Assembly: GCF_900240265.1 (NCBI RefSeq)
Contig: NZ_LT964739.1
Span: 766,565-830,564 of the forward strand
DNA length: 64,000 nt
DNA from: Galactobacillus timonensis
GTDB lineage: Bacteria; Bacillota_I; Bacilli_A; Erysipelotrichales; Erysipelotrichaceae
Direction: 5' to 3'
Made by a program: the position numbers and the translations under genes. How positions within the stretch are numbered: the first letter of the stretch is position 1; every line of letters begins with the position of its first letter. Shown here one piece after another: positions 1-5,974 of this stretch. Under the pieces are notes generated by a model. The model saw only the letters and a list, made by a program, of their open reading frames with translations. It did no database searches and had not been told where the DNA came from.

Positions 1-1
1 G

Positions 2-139
2 TGTAACGAGAACATCATTGAGCGATGCGGCCGGGGCACCTATATATTGAAACCTCAGGCGAAGGAGGGTGATGAATTTGCGCAGAGCCATTCGACGCCG
101 ACTGTTTTCATACCAAAGCGTCGCCTGGCGAAGTTATGA
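2..139 (+). CDS. 3' end of an unidentified gene (partial at window edge)
   Basis: An open frame enters from the window edge and ends at TGA 137-139, encoding 45 C-terminal residues (NENIIERCGRGTYILKP and on, ending RRLAKL). It is followed directly by a hairpin, as expected at a gene end, and the same frame is repeated at 3018-3155. I do not recognise the family. The tail is basic and could belong to a DNA-binding protein, but that is a guess. The rest of the gene is outside the window. Confidence 0.5.
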   Translation, partial: CNENIIERCGRGTYILKPQAKEGDEFAQSHSTPTVFIPKRRLAKL

Positions 140-142
140 AAA

Positions 143-172
143 ACCTGCCGATTCCTTCCGGTTTCGGCAGGT
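143..172. terminator. Hairpin between convergent genes, probable bidirectional terminator
   Basis: The arms ACCTGCCGA and TCGGCAGGT pair perfectly around a 12-nt loop, just after the stop of the partial gene and just beyond the stop of the toxin gene on the other strand. There is A-rich sequence on one side but no long T-run. The same hairpin recurs at 3159-3188. Confidence 0.55.
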
Positions 173-177
173 GGTAC

Positions 178-507
178 TTAGAGCCTGTGCTTTTGAGCTC
201 TCTTTTGCGCAATTTCATAGACTTCTTCGTCTTCATGAAGCCCAATAACTACCATAAGCATTTGAGATTCTGTTCGGATAAGGCTGTAAACCACACGGAT
301 TCCATCATTTTTCAGCTTGATCTTAAACAAACCGGTAAGGTTAATAGCACGCTTATGGCCGAGAGGCTTGCCGTAACCGCCTTCGCTTTGCGGAAGGGGA
401 TTCTGACATACCTTTTCGATCGCTTTCATTACACGAAGGATCTGCTGCCTTGAAAGCTGTTGAAAATCCTTTTCAGTTTCGGGAAGATAGAAAACGCTCC
501 AACTCAT
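178..507 (-). CDS. RelE/ParE-family toxin, copy 1
   Basis: A 109-residue protein of the RelE/HigB-type mRNA interferase superfamily. Family toxins cleave mRNA on the ribosome and are neutralised by the cognate antitoxin. The recognisable parts are the central strand region GLFKIKLKNDGIRVVYSL (about 59-76) and the C-terminal helix EEVYEIAQKR (about 94-103). The start overlaps the antitoxin stop by 4 bp, so the two are translationally coupled with the antitoxin first, the usual order. It differs from the copy at 3194-3523 by two residues (Ala54 here versus Gly; Gly89 here versus Glu). It is the intact partner of the intact antitoxin 504-827. Confidence 0.85.
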   Translation of the reverse strand: MSWSVFYLPETEKDFQQLSRQQILRVMKAIEKVCQNPLPQSEGGYGKPLGHKRAINLTGLFKIKLKNDGIRVVYSLIRTESQMLMVVIGLHEDEEVYEIAQKRAQKHRL

Positions 508-827
508 TCAAATTCAGCCTCATCAAAGGAATCAAGATCCTGGGCAGTAATATTCATGCGTTTAGCCATATCCTTCTGGCTGATCAGCGTGTTTGGATTG
601 TAGTTCGCCATTCGCTCAACAGCCAACGTAAGGAGACGGTAATCGTTAAGCTCATCCTGGATTTCTACATATTCAGCAGGTGAAACAATCACTGCCTCGG
701 CTGAATTATTCTTGATTACAACTTTGGGACCGTTTTTTTTTACGTCGCTGAAGATTTTCCCTGCAAACCCCCGATTGAACTGTGAGATCGGAACAATATT
801 TTCGATAGCACTAAGTACGGATGACAT
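504..827 (-). CDS. Phd/YefM-family antitoxin, copy 1 (intact)
   Basis: A 107-residue antitoxin. The N-terminal part (about 1-60) has the Phd/YefM DNA-binding layout: FNRGFAGKIFSDVKKNG, then PKVVIKNNSAEAVIVSPAEY. The acidic C-terminus (ending DSFDEAEFE) is the expected toxin-binding tail. The start has a clear ribosome binding site (GAAAGGAG) 9 bp upstream. Antitoxins of this type repress their own operon; palindromes at 861-906 upstream of the gene are candidate operators. The corresponding gene in the second copy (3520-3844) carries a frameshift in the T-run that here holds nine T. Confidence 0.85.
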   Translation of the reverse strand: MSSVLSAIENIVPISQFNRGFAGKIFSDVKKNGPKVVIKNNSAEAVIVSPAEYVEIQDELNDYRLLTLAVERMANYNPNTLISQKDMAKRMNITAQDLDSFDEAEFE

Positions 828-860
828 AAAAAGTAGCTCCTTTCACAACGGTAGAATTTC

Positions 861-906
861 ACATCAATATAAAAAATGATGTATTTATCAGTAAATTAAT
901 TGATAA
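861..906. promoter_or_regulatory. Two palindromes upstream of the toxin-antitoxin operon, copy 1
   Basis: ACATCA-N10-TGATGT (861-882) and TTATCA-N10-TGATAA (885-906) stand side by side and share the core ATCA-N10-TGAT. They lie 35-80 bp before the antitoxin start, in the likely promoter region of the minus-strand operon, so they are good candidates for autoregulatory operators. Both are conserved in copy 2 (3877-3922). Confidence 0.6.
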
Positions 907-937
907 GTTGGCAATACGGTTGAAGCAAAGCAGTGTG

Positions 938-997
938 TTGTCGAACATAATCGACGACTATAGGGATATTGCCCCATAATCAGCCGCCTGCTATAAT
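938..997 (+). promoter_or_regulatory. Orphan promoter with damaged operator, copy 1
   Basis: A TTGCCC -35 (969-974), 17-bp spacer and TGC-extended TATAAT -10 (992-997) match the promoter of the secreted-protein gene in copy 2. Here the gene is gone and the insertion sequence starts 7 bp after the -10 box, so transcription would run into the element antisense to its transposase. Of the two TGTCGA palindromes in copy 2 only the first survives (938-955, right arm shortened), consistent with a deletion between TCGAC repeats. Confidence 0.6.
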
Positions 998-1022
998 CCT
1001 GAATTTGACAGTTGAAGGGATT

Positions 1023-1070
1023 AAAAAAGTGCCAAAAATGCGATTGTTAAGGGCATTTCTGGCATTTTTT
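1023..1070 (-). terminator. Transposase terminator inside the insertion sequence
   Basis: Read on the minus strand, nested arms AAATGCCA/TGGCATTT-like pair around a second GCATTT/AAATGC stem and end in a T-run. It lies just downstream of the transposase stop codon, and the A/T-runs on both sides make it potentially bidirectional, shielding the element from outside transcription. Confidence 0.55.
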
Positions 1071-1091
1071 CTTATGTATCGATTATGCGTG

Positions 1092-2876
1092 TTAAACCTG
1101 TTTCTGCTTCGTTTGATGAATAATTTCTCGGATTTTATTTTTCTTCATGATTTCGTAATCCGTATAGAATCCAAAAGCTTCATGAAGGTCGTCGGTGATA
1201 TCTGTTCTTGTGTAGGCTGGCTGGTATCCGATTCCTTCAACTGCCAGCAGCTTCATAGCGCGCAGCGTGCTTAAAATCTCGCATGTTGTGTATTTCTCGT
1301 TGAGCTTTTTCTCCAGAACACGGTATACAAGCAGGGCCAGATAGCAGATCAAAAAGTGGGCCTTGATGCGGTCTTCTCTTGATACGTGTACGGGTCTTGA
1401 TTTGAAATCTGTTTTCATGATGCGGAACGATTCTTCGATTTCCCATCTGCCTTCGCTGACAGAAAGAATATCTTTTACCGGATCGTCAACCAGGTTGGTG
1501 CAGACGGCATAAAAACCGTCATACACCGCCTCGGCATCGACCTTGTCTTCATCCAGAGACAGAATCGTTTGGCTTGCAACTTCACCATCTTTGGTGACCG
1601 ATTGTTTTTGGATGAATCTTGCGGGATCATTTGGGTTTCGCTTTCCTCTTTTCTTGACGCCGTCTTCAATCATTTTCTTCGCCCGTTCAACCTGTTTGTC
1701 ACGAATTGATTTCTGGTAGAGGGCATACTTAGGCGAATAGGTGACGATCATCAGTTGACCCGGAACTTTTTTCGTCCCATAGGGTTCTTCTTTGTAATAC
1801 AGCTCTCCTGTATAAGATTCCGGATCGTTAATGATGTCTTCGATGTTATGGACATCTGCGCCGTCCGACAGGCGTTTCCAGTTTTGACTGTTCATGGCGG
1901 ATTCCCGCTCGTCTTTCTTCAGCTTTTTAAGTGATTGAGTGACGATAAAGGCGCGGCCATGAATATCGTTGAACTGGCGGTTGGCTTCGCTGCCAAGCCC
2001 TCCATCGGTGCAGATGACGAACTTATCGAAATTGCAGCTGCGGATAATCTTTTGTTCTAAAGGCTGTAAAGAAGGCTGTTCATTGGCTGAACCATTAAAG
2101 ATTGACATTGCCATCGGAATGCCGTCAGCGTCCATCAACAGGCCCATCTGAACAATCGGATTCGGCCTGTTTTCTTTCCCCTTACCGTATTCTCTGAAAC
2201 TGTCACCCTCTTCGATTTCAAAGAAGAAGTTAGTGCAGTCGTAGTAAAGAATGTGCTTGTTTCGATGAACGACAAAGTTACTGGATTTATAGACATCCGC
2301 CATGATGTAATCCATCTCTTCAGCCAGCACGGAGAGAGCGCGATAAACATCATGAGGCTCATATTTCGGAGCTTCAAGAAGTGATTGGCAATACTTGTAG
2401 GAAGCCTGTTTACTGCACGGCTGGAGTATGCGCGCATATATCAGATCCGAAAGGATTGCATTCAGATCGTATTGAAACTTGTGACGATTCCGGATCGTGC
2501 GGCAGGTGTTATCCAGACGCAGTGAATAGTAAAGAGTCTGCAGGAAAAGATAGCCAGAGCCAAAGAGACGGTCCGCACCTTTTTCAATGCGGAGATCAGG
2601 ATGATAATCTACGGAGATCTTTTCGTTCTCCGCTTTTTCTTCCTCCGTCATCTTTTTTGCTTTATCTTTTGCCCAGGCAATGACTTCATCTCTGGACAGA
2701 TTCATCTGTGCCATAAGCTCAGACATTTTCCCAAGTTTGGCGACAGTTTTGGTGGTTCTCTTTTTACCGTTGGGATTCGAACCGGCTTTTCTGCCACGGA
2801 CATCACCGAGGTAGAAATCCTTCTGGATATAAACGGTTTCGGAAGGGGTATTGGCATTCAGTACAGCAACTCTCAT
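1092..2876 (-). CDS. IS1634-family (IS4 superfamily) DDE transposase
   Basis: A 594-residue transposase of full family length. The N-terminal part (about 1-100) is the basic, DNA-binding segment. The catalytic core shows the expected acidic residues: Asp in YYDCTNFFFE, Asp in VICTDGGLGS, and Glu in GRWEIEESFRIMKTDF, the Y-R-E-type signature of IS4-like elements. The C-terminus is charged. The reading frame is uninterrupted and the ends are present, so the element may still move. It is the only mobile gene in the window and sits exactly between the two copies of the toxin-antitoxin block. Confidence 0.92.
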   Translation of the reverse strand: MRVAVLNANTPSETVYIQKDFYLGDVRGRKAGSNPNGKKRTTKTVAKLGKMSELMAQMNLSRDEVIAWAKDKAKKMTEEEKAENEKISVDYHPDLRIEKGADRLFGSGYLFLQTLYYSLRLDNTCRTIRNRHKFQYDLNAILSDLIYARILQPCSKQASYKYCQSLLEAPKYEPHDVYRALSVLAEEMDYIMADVYKSSNFVVHRNKHILYYDCTNFFFEIEEGDSFREYGKGKENRPNPIVQMGLLMDADGIPMAMSIFNGSANEQPSLQPLEQKIIRSCNFDKFVICTDGGLGSEANRQFNDIHGRAFIVTQSLKKLKKDERESAMNSQNWKRLSDGADVHNIEDIINDPESYTGELYYKEEPYGTKKVPGQLMIVTYSPKYALYQKSIRDKQVERAKKMIEDGVKKRGKRNPNDPARFIQKQSVTKDGEVASQTILSLDEDKVDAEAVYDGFYAVCTNLVDDPVKDILSVSEGRWEIEESFRIMKTDFKSRPVHVSREDRIKAHFLICYLALLVYRVLEKKLNEKYTTCEILSTLRAMKLLAVEGIGYQPAYTRTDITDDLHEAFGFYTDYEIMKKNKIREIIHQTKQKQV

Positions 2877-3017
2877 AGATAGCTCCTAAACAATTATATC
2901 ATAATACGATGTGTAACGATATATAAAAACACAAATTTTGACACAAAAAAGTCAAAAAAAGAGCGCCGTTAAGCGCTGATTTGAAATCAATCATTTTTTG
3001 GAACTGTCAAACTCCCG

Positions 3018-3155
3018 TGTAACGAGAACATCATTGAGCGATGCGGCCGGGGCACCTATATATTGAAACCTCAGGCGAAGGAGGGTGATGAATTTGCGCA
3101 GAGCCATTCGACGCCGACTGTTTTCATACCAAAGCGTCGCCTGGCGAAGTTATGA
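3018..3155 (+). pseudogene. Duplicated 3' tail of the unidentified gene at 2-139
   Basis: The same 45 codons and TGA stop as at 2-139, but here the insertion sequence lies directly upstream, so no start or body of the gene is present. It is a by-product of the duplication. A terminator-like hairpin follows at 3159-3188. Confidence 0.7.
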
Positions 3156-3193
3156 AAAACCTGCCGATTCCTTCCGGTTTCGGCAGGTGGTAC

Positions 3194-3523
3194 TTAGAGC
3201 CTGTGCTTTTGAGCTCTCTTTTGCGCAATTTCATAGACTTCTTCGTCTTCATGAAGCTCAATAACTACCATAAGCATTTGAGATTCTGTTCGGATAAGGC
3301 TGTAAACCACACGGATTCCATCATTTTTCAGCTTGATCTTAAACAAACCGGTAAGGTTAATACCACGCTTATGGCCGAGAGGCTTGCCGTAACCGCCTTC
3401 GCTTTGCGGAAGGGGATTCTGACATACCTTTTCGATCGCTTTCATTACACGAAGGATCTGCTGCCTTGAAAGCTGTTGAAAATCCTTTTCAGTTTCGGGA
3501 AGATAGAAAACGCTCCAACTCAT
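3194..3523 (-). CDS. RelE/ParE-family toxin, copy 2
   Basis: A 109-residue second copy of the toxin at 178-507, with Gly54 and Glu89 in place of Ala and Gly. The frame is intact, but its adjacent antitoxin is frameshifted, so if expressed it would depend on antitoxin from copy 1. Whether both toxins are equally active cannot be told from sequence. Confidence 0.82.
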   Translation of the reverse strand: MSWSVFYLPETEKDFQQLSRQQILRVMKAIEKVCQNPLPQSEGGYGKPLGHKRGINLTGLFKIKLKNDGIRVVYSLIRTESQMLMVVIELHEDEEVYEIAQKRAQKHRL

Positions 3524-3844
3524 TCAAATTCAGCCTCATCAAAGGAATCAAGATCCTGGGCAGTAATATTCATGCGTTTAGCCATATCCTTCTGGCTGAT
3601 CAGCGTGTTCGGATTGTAGTTCGCCATTCGCTCAACAGCCAACGTAAGGAGACGGTAATCGTTAAGCTCATCCTGGATTTCTACATATTCAGCAGGTGAA
3701 ACAATCACTGCCTCGGCTGAATTATTCTTGATTACAACTTTGGGACCGTGTTTTTTTTACGTCGCTAAAGATTTTCCCTGCAAGCCCCCGATTGAACTGG
3801 GAGATCGAAACAATATTATCGATAGCATTAAGTACGGATGACAT
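3520..3844 (-). pseudogene. Frameshifted Phd/YefM antitoxin, copy 2
   Basis: The start (3842-3844, ribosome binding site GAAAGGAG) and the first 31 codons match the intact antitoxin. Near 3750 the nine-T run of copy 1 is replaced by T-G-T8, a net +1. Translation then leaves the frame and stops after about 40 residues (ending TRSQSCNQE). The remainder is open from a possible internal GTG near 3708 (IVSPAEY and on), which would give the toxin-binding C-terminal part without the DNA-binding part. So the gene is broken or, less likely, makes a separate C-terminal fragment. Confidence 0.75.
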
Positions 3845-3876
3845 AAAACCAGCTCCTTTCACAACGGTAGAATTTC

Positions 3877-3922
3877 ACATCAATATAAAAAATGATGTAT
3901 TTATCAGTAAATTAATTGATAA
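3877..3922. promoter_or_regulatory. Two palindromes upstream of the toxin-antitoxin operon, copy 2
   Basis: ACATCA-N10-TGATGT (3877-3898) and TTATCA-N10-TGATAA (3901-3922), identical to copy 1. Candidate operators for Phd/YefM-type autorepression of the minus-strand operon. Confidence 0.6.
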
Positions 3923-3953
3923 GTTGGCAATACGGTTGAAGCAAAGCGGTGTG

Positions 3954-4005
3954 TTGTCGAACATAATCGACAAAGTACTGGCATTTCTGTCGACTATGAT
4001 CGACA
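3954..4005. promoter_or_regulatory. Pair of TGTCGA-N6-TCGACA palindromes, candidate operators
   Basis: TTGTCGA-N6-TCGACAA (3954-3973) and TGTCGA-N6-TCGACA (3988-4005) have the same arms and the same 6-bp spacer. Their centres are 33 bp apart, about three helical turns, so a protein could bind both on one face. The second ends 12 bp before the -35 box of the 4056 gene. Arm sequence and spacing differ from the toxin-antitoxin palindromes next door, so a different regulator is implied. Confidence 0.6.
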
Positions 4006-4017
4006 ACTCTTCGCCGG

Positions 4018-4046
4018 TTGCCCCATAATCAGCCGCCTGCTATAAT
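4018..4046 (+). promoter_or_regulatory. Promoter of the 4056 gene, leaderless configuration
   Basis: TTGCCC (4018-4023), 17-bp spacer, TGC-TATAAT (-10 at 4041-4046, extended -10). The -10 box ends only 9 bp before the ATG at 4056, so the transcript should begin within about 3 nt of the start codon. There is no ribosome binding site. Confidence 0.7.
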
Positions 4047-4055
4047 CGGGAACGT

Positions 4056-4766
4056 ATGAATCACCGCAAATCAAGGAACATTGTGACAGTCTTAGGCGTA
4101 TGTGCAGCTGTATTGTTCGGCAGCGGCTTTACCTATGCGGACGATGATCCAACGATGCGCACCGGCAACGATCTGGATCTTTCAACGCTCCATAATTATC
4201 AGCGTCAATACTTGTCACAATCGATCGGCGCCTGCTCCTCTTCTTCAACGAAGACCTATGAGAGCTATGCGCTGATTACACATCCTGATTCCAATCAGTA
4301 CAAATACATTCACGAACATATGACCATCGATTCCAAAACCGGTCTTCTCTACAACGAAGACGGCTTCATCGGTGCGGCGCTCGGCTCCAGCTTCGGAGAC
4401 ATCGGTTCCGAATATTACTTTATTCTGGACAGCGGAGTCATTCTTCCGATCGTGAAAGTTGACTCCAAGGGCGGTGCCGTCAACGGCTGCTCCATGACCA
4501 GCGACTCGAGCGTCATCGAGTTTGTGATCGATACGGATATAGCCATGAACTATTTCGGATCCACCAACGGCTACGCATCCAACGGCAACTTCAATAACTG
4601 CATCGATCTTGCCGGATCCATCGCTGACGTCGAAAAAGTCTCCGACGAAAAACTCGAAGACGGCGTCATCTATGAGGAACATGTCCAGGATACATTCTTC
4701 GCCCTGGATCTGGCCCAGATCGGTGTACCATCGGTCGAGGAAACGTTCCTGATGAATAATCACTAA
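4056..4766 (+). CDS. Secreted protein of unknown function
   Basis: 236 residues with a typical signal peptide (basic MNHRKSRN, hydrophobic core to about 28, cleavage near TYA-DD), so it is exported. The mature part contains GAALGSSFGDIGSEYYFIL, a LDSGVILPIVKVDSKGGAVNGC stretch and SSVIEFVIDTDIAM. This pattern of a small beta-rich module with a conserved Asp and Cys resembles extracellular modules I have seen in other Bacillota, but I cannot name the family. It stands alone with its own promoter, twin upstream palindromes and a terminator, so it is probably a regulated monocistronic gene. The start is placed by the signal peptide; no Shine-Dalgarno sequence precedes it. Confidence 0.75.
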   Translation: MNHRKSRNIVTVLGVCAAVLFGSGFTYADDDPTMRTGNDLDLSTLHNYQRQYLSQSIGACSSSSTKTYESYALITHPDSNQYKYIHEHMTIDSKTGLLYNEDGFIGAALGSSFGDIGSEYYFILDSGVILPIVKVDSKGGAVNGCSMTSDSSVIEFVIDTDIAMNYFGSTNGYASNGNFNNCIDLAGSIADVEKVSDEKLEDGVIYEEHVQDTFFALDLAQIGVPSVEETFLMNNH

Positions 4767-4789
4767 GGACCTGGGCTCAGGTCCTTTTT
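4765..4789 (+). terminator. Intrinsic terminator after the 4056 gene
   Basis: AAGGACCTG-GG-CTCAGGTCC-type hairpin followed by TTTTT, starting at the stop codon of the 4056 gene. Confidence 0.85.
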
Positions 4790-4822
4790 CAGCTTTGATT
4801 ATCCTGGACTGGGAGGGACAGT

Positions 4823-5974
4823 ATGAAGTTTTTTCATTTATCCGATCTCCATATCGGACTAAAGCTTATCAATTACGATCTGAGTGAAGATCAGAAATAT
4901 GTCTTCGATCAGATCACAGCCTATGCCTGCAAAGAGCAGCCCGATGCCATCCTCATCGCCGGCGACATCTATGATAAAGCCGTCCCTTCCGCAGAGGCGG
5001 TCGAGCTTTTTGACAGCTTCGTATCCGCTCTGAATGAAGCTGCACCGCATGCGGAAATCATGATGATTTCCGGCAACCACGACTCCGGCCCCCGCGTCAA
5101 CGTCTTTCGCTCCATCCTTCAGCGCCAGCACGTCCACATGATCGGCTTGCCCCCGACGAAGCCGGAAGAGCACATCGAAAAGATCACCCTTAACGACAGC
5201 TACGGCCCCGTCAACTTCTACCTTCTACCGTTTGTAAAACCATCGATGATCAAAGCCATTACCAGCAGCGAAGATGATGATTCGCCCCTGTCCTACAACG
5301 AGGCGGTTCACCGCCTGGCTGCCCGTGAAAATATCAATGAGTCCGAGCGCAACATCCTTGTCAGCCACCAGTTCTATCTGCCTTCCGGAGCCGACCCCGC
5401 CAGCGTCGAGCGCATGGATTCCGAAGTACTCACCGTCGGCAATATCGATGTAATCAACGCTGACGTCCTGCAGAAGTTTGATTATGCGGCTCTTGGCCAT
5501 ATTCATAAGCCCATGCGCGTCGGCAGCGAATTCTACCGCTACTGCGGAACACCGATGCCCTACTCCGTCAGCGAAGCTGGCCAGGACAAGGGCGTCATCG
5601 AAGTGACGATGAACGAAAAGGGAAATGTCTCCGTCTCGGTACTTCCTTTGACGCCGCTCCATGCCATCCGAAAGATTGAAGGAACACTCGACGAAGTGCT
5701 TGCCCAGGCAACCGACGACTACGCATACATCACCCTGACCGACGACTCGAACAATCGTCAGACGCAGGACCGCATCGACTACGCCTTTCCCCGCTGCCTG
5801 AAACTGAACTGGAACAACATCCGTACCAATAATGTTGTGTTTACGGGATCCGATCCCTCGTCGCTTTCGCCCTATGAATTCTGTCTCCGGTTTCTCAACG
5901 ATCTCAATGATGATGAAAAGAGGATTCTCGAAAGCGCCGTCAACGCAGTAAAGGAAGAAGGTGAAGATCAATGA
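4823..5974 (+). CDS. sbcD: Exonuclease SbcD (Mre11-like nuclease subunit)
   Basis: 383 residues, the normal length. It is the metal-dependent nuclease subunit of SbcCD, which opens DNA hairpins and trims blocked double-strand ends. The calcineurin-type phosphoesterase motifs are all visible: HLSDLHIG (about 5-12), GDIYDKAVPS (about 48), SGNHDS (about 84-89), SHQFY and ALGHIHKP (about 223-230). The start has a GGGAGGG ribosome binding site. The 3' end overlaps sbcC by 4 bp (ATGA), giving coupled translation of the two subunits. Confidence 0.96.
   Translation: MKFFHLSDLHIGLKLINYDLSEDQKYVFDQITAYACKEQPDAILIAGDIYDKAVPSAEAVELFDSFVSALNEAAPHAEIMMISGNHDSGPRVNVFRSILQRQHVHMIGLPPTKPEEHIEKITLNDSYGPVNFYLLPFVKPSMIKAITSSEDDDSPLSYNEAVHRLAARENINESERNILVSHQFYLPSGADPASVERMDSEVLTVGNIDVINADVLQKFDYAALGHIHKPMRVGSEFYRYCGTPMPYSVSEAGQDKGVIEVTMNEKGNVSVSVLPLTPLHAIRKIEGTLDEVLAQATDDYAYITLTDDSNNRQTQDRIDYAFPRCLKLNWNNIRTNNVVFTGSDPSSLSPYEFCLRFLNDLNDDEKRILESAVNAVKEEGEDQ

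Larger units (their letters stand above)
1..997. repeat. Direct repeat, copy 1 (gene tail + toxin-antitoxin + promoter)
   Basis: This block recurs at 3017-4046 with only scattered differences: a few substitutions, a 1-bp insertion in a T-run, and about 20 bp missing here near 955. The insertion sequence 1004-3011 lies between the copies. The near identity shows the duplication is recent. The repeat starts at the window edge, so its true left limit cannot be seen. Confidence 0.9.
1004..3011. mobile_element. Insertion sequence of the IS1634 type
   Basis: A 2,008-bp element containing one transposase gene on the minus strand. It is bounded by inverted ends TTTGACAGTT (1004-1013) and AACTGTCAAA (3002-3011). 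No target-site duplication is visible: the left flank reads CCTGAA and the right flank CTCCCG. This fits an element whose flanks were rearranged by the tandem duplication rather than a simple insertion. The outer bases of the terminal repeats are uncertain by a few nucleotides. Confidence 0.85.
3017..4046. repeat. Direct repeat, copy 2 (gene tail + toxin-antitoxin + promoter)
   Basis: Copy of 1-997, beginning 5 bp after the right end of the insertion sequence. It retains the complete operator region and the gene it controls (4056), so it is probably the ancestral right-hand side, while copy 1 has lost the gene after the promoter. Differences include a frameshift in the antitoxin T-run near 3750. 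Confidence 0.9.
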
